Assembly (NCBI RefSeq): GCF_009741375.1
Contig: NZ_WOWP01000013.1
Location: forward strand, 248,001-312,000
DNA: 64,000 bases
Origin: Flavobacterium rakeshii
GTDB taxonomy: Bacteria; Bacteroidota; Bacteroidia; Flavobacteriales; Flavobacteriaceae
Direction of reading: 5' to 3'
Positions 16,242-24,945 of the stretch are shown one piece after another. The notes beneath the pieces are model-generated. The model searched no databases, was not told the DNA's origin, and worked only from the letters and a program-made list of their open reading frames with translations. Position numbers and translations under genes: made by a program. Positions within the stretch are counted from its first letter, which is position 1; each line of letters opens with the position of its first letter.

Positions 16242-18431
16242 TTATCTTGTAAATAATAACTCTCTGTATTTAGTAAGTGTCCAAAGCTCATCGTCAACAA
16301 GAAGCTCCAGTTTGTCACAGTGCTTTCTGATAACGTCAAAGTATGGTTTTACATTATTACAGTAAGCAGCAGCCTGCTCTTCAGCAGTTTCAAGTGCATT
16401 TGCTTTTTTACGCTCTTCAGTCATTTCTTCAACTTTAGAGTTGATTCCTGAAATGTGCTCAGATATTTCTTTGATAAGGATAATTTGCTCTTTACCTATT
16501 TCCTCAAACTTGCTACCGAATATCTCTTTAAGACCTTTTACGTTCTCGATAAGGATATTTTGGTAACGAATAGCTGTTGGGATTACGTGGTTACGTGCAA
16601 TATCTCCAAGTACACGTCCTTCAATCTGGATTTTCTTAGCATACTCTTCAAGTTCAATTTCATAACGTGCTTCAACCTCAACGTGGTTCATTACATCAAG
16701 CTCTTCAAATAATGCAAGTGCCTCTTTAGATACTCTTGCTTTAAGCGCTTCCGGAGTAGTTTTGTTGTTGCTTAGTCCGCGTTTTGCAGCTTCCACTTCC
16801 CACTCGTCACTGTAACCGTCACCTTCAAAAAGAATGTTTTTGGTTTCTTTGATGTACTCTCTTAATACGTTAAAGATAGCATCATCTTTCTTCATTTTCT
16901 TAGAATCGATAAGCGCATCTACTTCTTTTTTGAAGTCTTTAAGCTGCTTAGCAACGATTGCGTTAAGAACTGTCATTGAGTTAGCACAGTTAGAATTAGA
17001 ACCTACTGCTCTAAACTCAAATTTATTACCTGTAAAGGCAAACGGAGAAGTTCTGTTTCTGTCAGTATTATCAAGTAATACATCCGGAATTTTACCTACT
17101 ACGTTAAGTTTAAGATCTGTTTTCTCTTCAGGAGAAAGTTTACCGTTAGATACACCTTCAAGCTCCTCAAGAACTTTTGTAAGCTGCTGACCGATGAATA
17201 CAGAGATAATTGCAGGAGGCGCCTCGTTAGCTCCAAGTCGGTGATCGTTTGACGCAGAAGCGATAGAAGCTCTTAGCAATTGCTCGTTTTGGTATACAGC
17301 CTTAATAGTGTTAATGAAGAAAGTAAGGAACTGTAGGTTGCTCATTGGCGTTTTACCAGGACCTAAAAGGTTTATTCCTGTATCTGTAGCAAGCGACCAG
17401 TTATTGTGCTTACCACTACCGTTAACTCCCTGGAATGGCTTTTCGTGGAAAAGTACTTTAAAGTCATGACGTTCTGCAACTTTCTGCATTACATCCATTA
17501 GTAATGAGTTGTGGTCTACAGCAAGGTTAGTTTCCTCAAATATAGGAGCAAGCTCAAACTGGTTTGGAGCTACCTCGTTGTGACGTGTTTTTACAGGTAT
17601 ACCTAATAGCATACACTCGTTTTCAAGGTCTCTCATATAGTTAAGAACCCTTGTAGGGATAGAACCGAAATAGTGGTCTTCTAACTGCTGCCCTTTAGCA
17701 GAAGTATGTCCTAAAAGTGTACGTCCTGTAAGTGTAATATCCGGTCTTGATGCAGCAAGAGCTTTATCAATAAGGAAATATTCCTGCTCCCACCCTAAAG
17801 TTGGAGTTACTTTCTTTACGTTTTTATCAAAGTAACGGCACACATCTGTAGCAGCTTCGTCTACAGCATTAAGTGCACGTAATAATGGTGCTTTGTAATC
17901 CAGCGCCTCACCTGTGTAAGATACAAACACAGTTGGGATACATAATGTAGTACCAAAAATGAATGCCGGAGATGTTGGGTCCCATGCTGTATAACCACGA
18001 GCCTCAAACGTGTTACGAATACCACCGTTAGGGAAACTTGATGCGTCCGGCTCCTGTTGTACAAGCTGAGTACCAGCAAATTTTTCGATTGGGTCACTAC
18101 CGTCAAAAGATGTTTCAAAGAAAGCATCGTGCTTTTCTGCAGTAGTACCTGTTAATGGCTGGAACCAGTGAGTATAGTGCGTTACACCTTTAGAAAGAGC
18201 CCACTCTTTCATACCCATAGCTACATAATCAGCCAGTTTTCTATCAATCTTTGTTCCATACTGTACAGCTCCTTTTACTGCCTGGTATGCTTCAGACGTT
18301 AAAAATTGACGCATTGCTTTGTCGTTAAACACATTACTGCCGAAAATAGCAGACTTACGATCCAGCTCTTCTACTTTAACCGGCTTTCTGCCCGCGGTTT
18401 CTTTTAAGGCCTGAAAACGAATTGTTGACAT
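16242..18431 (-). CDS. glnN: Glutamine synthetase type III
   Basis: 729 residues, the normal length for the GSIII family. It ligates ammonia to glutamate using ATP, the main ammonium assimilation route. GSIII signatures: the N-terminal FGSNVFND, GWEQEYFLID (metal and substrate site), FQGVNGSGKHNNWSL, NDHRLGANEAPPAIIS, and NRTSPFAFTGNKFEFRAVGS. The C-terminal helical region is specific to GSIII. It is monocistronic. The upstream region carries a TATATTTG -7 box at 18473-18480 and repeated ACCCCTA motifs that may bind a nitrogen regulator. Confidence 0.96.
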   Translation of the reverse strand: MSTIRFQALKETAGRKPVKVEELDRKSAIFGSNVFNDKAMRQFLTSEAYQAVKGAVQYGTKIDRKLADYVAMGMKEWALSKGVTHYTHWFQPLTGTTAEKHDAFFETSFDGSDPIEKFAGTQLVQQEPDASSFPNGGIRNTFEARGYTAWDPTSPAFIFGTTLCIPTVFVSYTGEALDYKAPLLRALNAVDEAATDVCRYFDKNVKKVTPTLGWEQEYFLIDKALAASRPDITLTGRTLLGHTSAKGQQLEDHYFGSIPTRVLNYMRDLENECMLLGIPVKTRHNEVAPNQFELAPIFEETNLAVDHNSLLMDVMQKVAERHDFKVLFHEKPFQGVNGSGKHNNWSLATDTGINLLGPGKTPMSNLQFLTFFINTIKAVYQNEQLLRASIASASNDHRLGANEAPPAIISVFIGQQLTKVLEELEGVSNGKLSPEEKTDLKLNVVGKIPDVLLDNTDRNRTSPFAFTGNKFEFRAVGSNSNCANSMTVLNAIVAKQLKDFKKEVDALIDSKKMKKDDAIFNVLREYIKETKNILFEGDGYSDEWEVEAAKRGLSNNKTTPEALKARVSKEALALFEELDVMNHVEVEARYEIELEEYAKKIQIEGRVLGDIARNHVIPTAIRYQNILIENVKGLKEIFGSKFEEIGKEQIILIKEISEHISGINSKVEEMTEERKKANALETAEEQAAAYCNNVKPYFDVIRKHCDKLELLVDDELWTLTKYRELLFTR

Positions 18432-18472
18432 GAAACTAATTTTTTAAGTTATTAATGATATTAAAATCGATG

Positions 18473-18480
18473 CAAATATA
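18473..18480 (-). promoter_or_regulatory. -7 promoter element TATATTTG of glnN
   Basis: CAAATATA on the plus strand reads TATATTTG on the minus strand, matching TAnnTTTG. It is about 40 bases upstream of the glnN ATG. No TTG at ideal spacing is visible; the nearest is about 14 bases upstream. Confidence 0.6.
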
Positions 18481-18507
18481 TGAATTTTTGAATTCAAATA
18501 TTAAGAC

Positions 18508-18568
18508 ACCCCTATTTTTTAGGGGGTATAATTCTTAAATTTTATCAACTACACAAAAATAACCCCTA
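18508..18568 (-). promoter_or_regulatory. Candidate glnN operator: ACCCCTA palindrome plus a second ACCCCTA copy
   Basis: ACCCCTA (18508-18514) faces TAGGGGGT (18520-18527), making a near-palindrome just upstream of the glnN core promoter. A second ACCCCTA lies at 18562-18568, 54 bases (about five helical turns) from the first and in the same orientation. This looks like a protein-binding region. The regulator is unknown. Confidence 0.45.
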
Positions 18569-18745
18569 AAATAAAATTACCAACTTCTAAATTTCGCATT
18601 TCCACAACATTTATTTAACTTTATATTGAATTTTTCTCAAAGAATTTCTTACATCCGTTAACTAAATTTTAAAATACTCAAAGTATTGTTAATTGTGTTA
18701 AATATTCTCTAAGCAAAACCCTACCTGAAACGAGAATGTGGTAAT

Positions 18746-18775
18746 TTTAGGTTATTCAAGTTTTAATAACCTAAA
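18746..18775 (+). promoter_or_regulatory. Perfect 11-bp inverted repeat in the leader of the YtxH-like gene
   Basis: TTTAGGTTATT (18746-18756) and AATAACCTAAA (18765-18775) are exact reverse complements around an 8-base loop, ending 12 bases before the ATG. There is no U tract, so it is not a terminator. An operator or an mRNA structure affecting translation or stability is possible. Confidence 0.5.
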
Positions 18776-18787
18776 TATATAAAAAAA

Positions 18788-19048
18788 ATGAACAGGAAAA
18801 TTGTAGTAGGAGTTACAGCTGGTGCTGTAGCCTTAGCAGGAGCAGCTTTATATTTTGCAAAAAGAAGAAATGACAGGAAAAAATTTGAAGCAAACGCCGC
18901 AGAAGCAAAAGAACATTTTAAAGGTAAACTAAACGAACTGCAGCGTAAAGCCGGTAAAGAACTTAAAAGTGCTGCAAACGATGCCAAAGAGGCTGTGAAC
19001 AGCGCTAAAGAAAGAGCAAATGACTGGGTGAGCAATGCCCAAGCATAG
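18788..19048 (+). CDS. Small YtxH-like membrane-anchored helical protein
   Basis: 86 residues: a short basic start, one membrane segment (about 5-24, VVGVTAGAVALAGAALYFAK), a basic stop-transfer stretch KRRNDRKKF, and then an Ala/Lys/Glu-rich amphipathic helix to the end. This plan resembles YtxH/apolipoprotein-like small stress proteins. Function unknown; a stress role is only inference. It is monocistronic with a 5' hairpin and a terminator of its own. Confidence 0.8.
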   Translation: MNRKIVVGVTAGAVALAGAALYFAKRRNDRKKFEANAAEAKEHFKGKLNELQRKAGKELKSAANDAKEAVNSAKERANDWVSNAQA

Positions 19049-19082
19049 AGTTAAGGAATCCCTTATAATTCATAAACACTCG

Positions 19083-19116
19083 AAAACCGGTTATAAATTA
19101 CTTATAACCGGTTTTT
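19083..19116 (+). terminator. Terminator after the YtxH-like gene
   Basis: AAAACCGGTTATAA pairs with TTATAACCGGTTTT around a short loop and ends in T residues. The A and T flanks would also allow reverse activity. Confidence 0.88.
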
Positions 19117-19168
19117 AAATCTATTTAATTAAAAGCTAAACCCACAACTCACAAAAAAAGACCGTGTC

Positions 19169-21520
19169 ATGAAAAACAGGAAAAATGCAGGAGATAAGTA
19201 CAAACCCCTAATTATAGAGCAGGTGGTAAAGGATAATGAAATTAACCATCCGTTACCCGAAATTACAGTTATTACCACTTACCCTCCAAGGCAGTGCGGT
19301 ATAGCAACCTATTCTGAAGATCTTATTAAAGCTCTTAACAACCAGTATGTAGATTCTTTTTCCATAAAGATATGTGCACTGGAAAACAAAAACGAAAAGC
19401 ATACTTACACCAATCCGGATGTAAAATATACACTCAACACCTCTGAACCCGAATCATACATAAAACTGGCAAAAACCCTTAATGAGGATACCAATGTAAA
19501 AATAGTAATGATACAGCATGAGTTTGGGCTGTTTGCCGAAACCAGCGATGCCTTCAATACTTTTATTGATGAGATTGAAAAACCACTCACTGTTGTATTC
19601 CATACGGTATTACCAAATCCTGACGAGGCTTTTAAAGCCAACGTACAGCATATACTTAACCGCGTGGATTCGCTTATTGTAATGACAAACAACGCTGCCG
19701 ATATACTGGTGCGCGACTATATAATAGACCGTAACCTTATTACGGTTATCCCACACGGTACTCACCTGGTACCTCACAGGGAGAAAAACGAACTAAAAGA
19801 AAAATATGGCTTTAAAGGAAAAACTATACTTTCCACATTCGGGCTGCTTAGCTCTGGTAAAAGTATAGAAACAACACTGGAAGCACTACCCGAAGTGGTA
19901 GCACAAAACCCTAATGTGCTTTTCCTTATTATAGGTAAAACCCATCCTACCGTATTTTTACACGAAGGCGAAAGCTACCGCAATAGCCTTATCAAAAAAA
20001 TAAACGAACTGAACCTACAAAATAACGTAACCTTTATTAATAAGTATGTTCCGTTAAATGAACTGTTGGAGTACCTGCAAATGACCGATGTGTACCTGTT
20101 TACCTCTAAAGACCCTAATCAGGCAGTAAGTGGTACTTTCTCCTATGCTTTAAGTTGCGGATGCGCCATTGTATCTACACCAATTCCACATGCACAGGAA
20201 GTGCTTGCCGGAGAAACCGGTATTACGTTTGACTTTGGAGATTCCAATCAGTTGGCTAAAGCGATTAACCGCCTACTGGGAGACGATACCCTTCGCCAAA
20301 CTATGGTACTTAACGGACTGCATAAAATAATTCATACCGCCTGGGAAAACTCTGCCGTAGATCATGCCCGTTTAATACAGCAAACCATGGGAAACGGAAT
20401 GAAACTCCAGTACAGGAATCCCCGGGTAAACCTAAATCATATTAAGAATATGACTACTGATTTCGGGATGCTGCAGTTTTCAAAACTAAACAAACCCGAC
20501 CCGGATTCTGGATACACACTGGATGATAATGCCCGCGCCCTTATAGCCATGTGTCAGTACTACAAACAGTTTAAGGATGACAGTGTAATTCCGTATATAG
20601 ATACCTATCTTAACTTTATTGAGTACTGCCAAAGTAAAGACGGACGCTTTTTTAATTATGTAGACTTTAATAAAAAGATTACCGCTCAAAATAACAACGA
20701 GAATCTGGAAGATTGTTCGGGCAGAGCCATGTGGGCTTTAGGTTATCTTATATCTATAGCTAACATTTTACCTGATGAGCTGGGTGAACGTGCCGAAGCC
20801 GCTTTTCACCTTTCCCTATCACTTACCAAAAACATTTACTCTACCAGAGCAATGGCTTTTGTAATAAAAGGCTTGTATTATTACAACAGGCGCATTAAGG
20901 ATGAAGATACCCTTATATACATAAAACTGTTTGCCGACAGGATGGTACAAATGTACAGGCATGAAAATGAGGAAAACTGGCAGTGGTTTGAAAGCTACCT
21001 AACCTATGCCAATAGTGTACTCCCCGAAGCGCTGTTGCTTTGCTACACTATTACCGGCAACGAAACGTATCGTGATATAGCTCGCAAAGCTTTTGACTTT
21101 TTACTGGATGTGATTTTTGACGAACAATCTATCAAAGTAATATCTAACGACGGCTGGCACTTTAAAGGAGAAGAAAAAAAACGCTATGGTGAGCAGCCTA
21201 TTGATGTAGCTTATACCATACTGGCATTACGTAAGTTTCACGATATATTTAAAGACGAAAAGTACCTTACCAAAATGGAAATGGCCTTTAACTGGTTTTT
21301 AGGGAACAACCATTTACAGCAAATTATATATAATCCCTGTACAGGAGGTTGTTTTGACGGACTTGAAGAGCATAATGTAAACCTTAATCAGGGAGCAGAA
21401 TCAAGTATTAGCTACCTTATGGCAAGGCTTACCATTACACGTTACTTTGGCAATCCTAACGAAGTATATTTTAGAAGGAAACTAAAAAATATTATTACGC
21501 GCCATTTAGAAAAATTCTAA
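19169..21520 (+). CDS. Glycosyltransferase family 4 protein fused to a C-terminal helical-barrel domain
   Basis: 783 residues. The N-terminal half (about 30-415) is a GT-B glycosyltransferase: ITTYPPRQCGIATYSEDL at the N-terminal Rossmann domain, VIPHGTHL, FGLLSSGKSIETTLEALP, and the donor-site region VSGTFSYALSCGCAIVSTP. The C-terminal half (about 425-783) is all-helical, with DSGYTLDDNARALIAMCQYY, DCSGRAMWALGY and NQGAESSISYLMA, which looks like an (alpha/alpha)6 barrel as in glycoside-processing enzymes. The donor and acceptor sugars cannot be read from the sequence. The fusion suggests synthesis coupled to processing or acceptor binding. No signal peptide. Monocistronic. Confidence 0.88.
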   Translation: MKNRKNAGDKYKPLIIEQVVKDNEINHPLPEITVITTYPPRQCGIATYSEDLIKALNNQYVDSFSIKICALENKNEKHTYTNPDVKYTLNTSEPESYIKLAKTLNEDTNVKIVMIQHEFGLFAETSDAFNTFIDEIEKPLTVVFHTVLPNPDEAFKANVQHILNRVDSLIVMTNNAADILVRDYIIDRNLITVIPHGTHLVPHREKNELKEKYGFKGKTILSTFGLLSSGKSIETTLEALPEVVAQNPNVLFLIIGKTHPTVFLHEGESYRNSLIKKINELNLQNNVTFINKYVPLNELLEYLQMTDVYLFTSKDPNQAVSGTFSYALSCGCAIVSTPIPHAQEVLAGETGITFDFGDSNQLAKAINRLLGDDTLRQTMVLNGLHKIIHTAWENSAVDHARLIQQTMGNGMKLQYRNPRVNLNHIKNMTTDFGMLQFSKLNKPDPDSGYTLDDNARALIAMCQYYKQFKDDSVIPYIDTYLNFIEYCQSKDGRFFNYVDFNKKITAQNNNENLEDCSGRAMWALGYLISIANILPDELGERAEAAFHLSLSLTKNIYSTRAMAFVIKGLYYYNRRIKDEDTLIYIKLFADRMVQMYRHENEENWQWFESYLTYANSVLPEALLLCYTITGNETYRDIARKAFDFLLDVIFDEQSIKVISNDGWHFKGEEKKRYGEQPIDVAYTILALRKFHDIFKDEKYLTKMEMAFNWFLGNNHLQQIIYNPCTGGCFDGLEEHNVNLNQGAESSISYLMARLTITRYFGNPNEVYFRRKLKNIITRHLEKF

Positions 21521-21534
21521 TTCCGTTTTTTAAA

Positions 21535-21566
21535 AACGAAGAAGCAGGCCAATGGCCTGCTTCTTT
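21535..21566. terminator. Bidirectional terminator between convergent genes
   Basis: GAAGAAGCAGGCC-AAT-GGCCTGCTTCTTT is a strong stem with A-rich left and T-rich right flanks. It lies between the glycosyltransferase and the minus-strand lipoprotein gene. Confidence 0.9.
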
Positions 21567-21588
21567 TTATATTGTTATGTACACCAAA

Positions 21589-22116
21589 TTATTTTTTTGG
21601 CTGTAGTGTTTTAATATTGCTTTGGTCAACATTAAACTCTTTGATTACATTGTTGTAATCTGTAAGGTCAATCCTTGCAGAATTATCATAACCCGGAATA
21701 ATCACTACCCTGAATACCTGATTTTGTAAAAAGTTTGGATCAGTACCTAAATCATAGTTTGCTCCCATGTAGAAAACAATATCGTTACGGGTAAAATCAA
21801 AATCAAACTCTACATAATCACCATTATCATAGTAAAGTGTTTTAGGAATCATTTCCCATACATCGCTACCGTTATTTACCTCTTTTAAACGGTATACTAA
21901 AATCATATCTGCAGGATATAAAGCAGGATTTAATTCGTAAAAAGAAGTATAGTAACCTGTATTAGCATCAAATGAGAATGTTGCCTGGTTTACTTCAAAT
22001 ACCTCAGCTTCAAAATAATTATCTGTATTGTTATATACCACATCCGGATCGTCATCAACACACGACGATAATGTAAAGAGGCTCACTACGCTTAAAAGTA
22101 AAAATATCTTTTTCAT
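21589..22116 (-). CDS. Hypothetical lipoprotein
   Basis: 175 residues with a lipoprotein signal (Cys at about residue 18 in LSSC). I do not recognise the family. The mature part is rich in Tyr, Asp and Asn with beta-type alternation (YFEAEVFEVNQATFSFD, IVFYMGANYDLGTD) and ends in Lys-Lys. I start at the ATG at 22116 and not at earlier in-frame codons, because only this start gives a proper signal peptide; the upstream extension overlaps the divergent gene's promoter region. Likely located in the cell envelope. Confidence 0.75.
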   Translation of the reverse strand: MKKIFLLLSVVSLFTLSSCVDDDPDVVYNNTDNYFEAEVFEVNQATFSFDANTGYYTSFYELNPALYPADMILVYRLKEVNNGSDVWEMIPKTLYYDNGDYVEFDFDFTRNDIVFYMGANYDLGTDPNFLQNQVFRVVIIPGYDNSARIDLTDYNNVIKEFNVDQSNIKTLQPKK

Positions 22117-22206
22117 AATGTTAAAAGTTTTATTGTTTATAAAGATATTTCCAAAAACTGAACCAAAAAATATTTTCAAAGGAAAATTCATGAAAAAAAA
22201 TTTAAA

Positions 22207-22214
22207 TACCTTTG
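22207..22214 (+). promoter_or_regulatory. -7 promoter element TACCTTTG of the DUF1543 gene
   Basis: TACCTTTG matches TAnnTTTG and ends 7 bases before the ATG at 22222, implying a very short leader. Confidence 0.55.
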
Positions 22215-22221
22215 TATCAGT

Positions 22222-22773
22222 ATGGAACAAAAACTACGATTATTCAAGGTATTACTGGGCTGCACGCCTAACGGACGTTTAACCGAACAACATGATATTT
22301 TTTTTGGAATAGGCACTTCAATCGAGTCCCTTATCTCAGATATGTATACTTTTTGGCCTGATGGCGGAAGGCTACATGTAGACTCCTGGAGAGAGGTTAC
22401 ACACGTGGGTGAATATGAAATTTCCATCACCAAAAAACAGGACAATAACAATACCGAAAAGCTGTTTTTTATAAACCTTGGCGGATACAAACCGGGCGAT
22501 TTTGAAGAGTATCATTATAAAACCTTAATAGTGGCACAAACTATGGGAGAAGCTGTTAAAGCCGTTAAACAAACTACCTTTTACAAGCACTTTGGTTTTA
22601 AAGGAGCCGAATCGCACGTGGACGACAAATATGCACTTGATATTGATGATGCTTATAACGTAGCCGATATACTTTTACCTAAGTATAAAGAGCAATACAG
22701 CTTTGCTATTACAAAAACAGCCCATCCTGTAGAAGATGAGCTGCATATAGGGTATTTGAAGTTAAAGGTATAA
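22222..22773 (+). CDS. DUF1543 domain protein
   Basis: A 183-residue soluble protein recognisable as DUF1543 by LRLFKVLLGCTPNGRLTEQHDIFFG at the N-terminus, WPDGGRLHVDSWREV, and FINLGGYKPGDFEEYHYK. It contains two related halves; the second starts about YKTLIVAQTMGEAVKA. Function unknown. The ATG has a TACCTTTG promoter box 7 bases upstream. It converges with the histidine kinase gene, with one base between their stop codons and no terminator hairpin. Confidence 0.82.
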   Translation: MEQKLRLFKVLLGCTPNGRLTEQHDIFFGIGTSIESLISDMYTFWPDGGRLHVDSWREVTHVGEYEISITKKQDNNNTEKLFFINLGGYKPGDFEEYHYKTLIVAQTMGEAVKAVKQTTFYKHFGFKGAESHVDDKYALDIDDAYNVADILLPKYKEQYSFAITKTAHPVEDELHIGYLKLKV

Positions 22774-22774
22774 A

Positions 22775-24568
22775 CTACACTTTCTTCATTGATTTTCTTA
22801 TTTGTTTGTTGATTGGGATAATCATTTTTACCATGGTTCCCCAACCCTGTTCGGCATCTACTTTCATAATACCGCCAATGCTCACAATGTGGCTTTCCAT
22901 GGTTTTCTTACTAGCCTCATTACGATCTGTACCGGCACCGTTATCTTTAATGGATACCATTAACCTTGTACCCGAAAACGACATACCAAAGAATACTTTT
23001 GATGCCTGCGGATCTTCGGCAATAGCTTCAAGGCTCTCCTTAATGGCTGCGGTTAACTCACGCTGACTCTCTTTTACAATAGTATTTGTAGAAGGATTAT
23101 CGGGCATTGAGAACAATACTTCAACCGGACTGTCCTTAAAGTAATCGGTTACATAATCCTGAGTATTGGTAATATAATTGGAAAGCGTAGTAGACCTTGG
23201 GGTTAATAACCAAACAAGATCCCTAATATTCTCTTCCAGTTTTTTAGTAGTATCCTGCATGGCCTCTCCACTACTCTTAATAGTAGGCATACCATGGGTT
23301 TTCTCTACAATAGATTCACTAAGGTAATTGATTTTAGAAAGCTTAGAGTCAAGATCAGAATGTATATCCTGAACCATACGAAGGCGTTCCTGCCTTTCGG
23401 TTTCATGGTTCATTCTTTCCTCTCTCAGCTTCTCTTTAAGCTGTTGTTTTCTTTTCCAAAACCAGCCTATAACTAACAATACTACTATAGAGCATACACC
23501 TATAATTATAATACGTGTACGTTTTGTAGCTTCATATTCTGCACGGCTTATACTATCGCCCGAAGAAACAGTTTCCTGCTCCCCACCCTCAGTACCAAGT
23601 AGTCTTGACTCGTTTTGATCACGCTGTTTTTTGTACTTTGACTGTAGTGTTTGTAATGCCAGTGCATGCTTTGCTGTTACTAAACTATCTTTTTTCTGTT
23701 CGTACAGTTTATGGTAACGAATAGACTCCGGGTACTGCTTAAGCTTCTCATATGCAGTTGCCATACCAAGACAAGATGAAATGATAACTTCATTATCTTT
23801 AATAGACGAAGCATCAAGGTAAGCCTGCTCATAAAGACGTAATGATTCACTGTAATCGTCGTTAAGCGCATGTACCTTCCCTAAGTCACTTAGTGTAGCA
23901 GCCACATTTTTTCTGTCATCAAGTCCGGCAAAATAGCCCAGTGCCTCCTTGTAGTTTAATATTGACTGTACATAATCGGTTTTCTTTCGGTAAGCATTAC
24001 CCATTTTGCTAAGCGTATGCCCTGCCTCACTGTTTTTACCTCTAGCACGGTAAATGGCAAGTGCCCTGCTATAAGCATCAAGAGCCGGTTCGGGCTTATC
24101 CTGTAGCTCGTATACTTCACCAAGCTCCACAAGAACCTCGGCTTCAAGCACCTCATTATTCAACTGCTTTGCCTCCTTAATAGCATAGGTATAGTACTGA
24201 ACAGAAAGACCATAGTCTTCCTCATCAGCATATAGTTCTCCAAGTTCTTTTGATGCTTTTATAATAGCGTTTCCGTCCTTAATTGTCTTTGCATGGCTTA
24301 AGGATAGTAAGTAGTTCTTTGTAGCCAGTTTTGGCTGATCGGCTTTATGGTAAGCTTCTCCTAAACCTGCATATGCTTTAATCAGGGTTACTTTATCATC
24401 AGACTCTGTAGCTAAAGAAACACTTTGTTTTAGAGACTCAACCGCCTCCACATATTGGTTTTGGGAATTTTGTTTTATTCCCTGATTTAGGAAATAGTCG
24501 GCGTTCTCTTCCTGTGCGTGGCATAGGAGTCCGAGCAATAGCACTAAAATCGGTAGGGTTTTCTTCAT
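22775..24568 (-). CDS. TPR sensor histidine kinase-like protein with degenerate catalytic motifs
   Basis: 597 residues: signal peptide (1-18), about seven TPR units (20-300), a short coil, one membrane segment (353-371), a coiled dimerisation region and a HATPase-like domain (480-590). This is the TPR histidine kinase plan common in flavobacteria, but key residues are changed. The H box reads DIHSDL (His403), so Ser replaces the acidic residue normally after the His. The N box reads IKESLEAIAEDPQA (509-522), where families like NarX/DesK have E-x(3)-N-x(2)-K/R-H; here Ala515 and Asp519 replace the Asn and His. The ATP motifs DNGAG (542-546) and GWGTMV are kept. It may be a non-catalytic sensor. 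No response regulator gene is adjacent. A -7 box TATTTTTG lies at 24591-24598. Confidence 0.82.
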   Translation of the reverse strand: MKKTLPILVLLLGLLCHAQEENADYFLNQGIKQNSQNQYVEAVESLKQSVSLATESDDKVTLIKAYAGLGEAYHKADQPKLATKNYLLSLSHAKTIKDGNAIIKASKELGELYADEEDYGLSVQYYTYAIKEAKQLNNEVLEAEVLVELGEVYELQDKPEPALDAYSRALAIYRARGKNSEAGHTLSKMGNAYRKKTDYVQSILNYKEALGYFAGLDDRKNVAATLSDLGKVHALNDDYSESLRLYEQAYLDASSIKDNEVIISSCLGMATAYEKLKQYPESIRYHKLYEQKKDSLVTAKHALALQTLQSKYKKQRDQNESRLLGTEGGEQETVSSGDSISRAEYEATKRTRIIIIGVCSIVVLLVIGWFWKRKQQLKEKLREERMNHETERQERLRMVQDIHSDLDSKLSKINYLSESIVEKTHGMPTIKSSGEAMQDTTKKLEENIRDLVWLLTPRSTTLSNYITNTQDYVTDYFKDSPVEVLFSMPDNPSTNTIVKESQRELTAAIKESLEAIAEDPQASKVFFGMSFSGTRLMVSIKDNGAGTDRNEASKKTMESHIVSIGGIMKVDAEQGWGTMVKMIIPINKQIRKSMKKV

Positions 24569-24590
24569 TAAAATTTTTGATTGGGCTTAG

Positions 24591-24598
24591 CAAAAATA
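24591..24598 (-). promoter_or_regulatory. -7 promoter element TATTTTTG of the TPR kinase-like gene
   Basis: CAAAAATA reads TATTTTTG on the minus strand, matching TAnnTTTG. A TTG lies about 15 bases further upstream, slightly closer than the usual 17-23. Confidence 0.5.
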
Positions 24599-24734
24599 GA
24601 AAATATCTCAGTGCAATATAAACAAAATGTTAATTTATAACGTATTCTTAAAATACTTTTTACTTACCATATAAATCATTTTATAAGAAATTTCTACCAC
24701 ACAATGATATTCAAGTAGAATTATTCTTACTTTA

Positions 24735-24754
24735 TTTTACGGATTTCCGTAAAA
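24735..24754. promoter_or_regulatory. 20-bp palindrome TTTTACGGA-TT-TCCGTAAAA, candidate operator
   Basis: Nine-base perfect arms around a TT centre, with no U tract and no close gene end, so a terminator is unlikely. It sits 167 bases upstream of the TPR kinase-like gene, in an otherwise featureless 377-bp gap (24569-24945). It has the shape of a dimeric regulator site. Confidence 0.5.
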
Positions 24755-24915
24755 ACCACCTAATTATCAATACTTTGAAATTTATTGAAATTTCCTATAA
24801 TTTTAATTTGTAGAATTATTCGTAAGAAAAAAATCAAAAAGTTTGATTGTTAAAGTATTTATACCCGAAAAGAAGAACGATTTTAAATTAGAAAATAACA
24901 AATGGCATTGTAATT

Positions 24916-24941
24916 AAAAAGCCCCCGTAAGGAGGCTTTTT
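24916..24941 (-). terminator. Terminator at the end of the five-lipoprotein cluster
   Basis: On the minus strand AAGCCTCC-TTAC-GGGGGCTT is followed by T residues. It lies just after the stop of the last lipoprotein gene. Confidence 0.82.
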
Positions 24942-24945
24942 TGTT

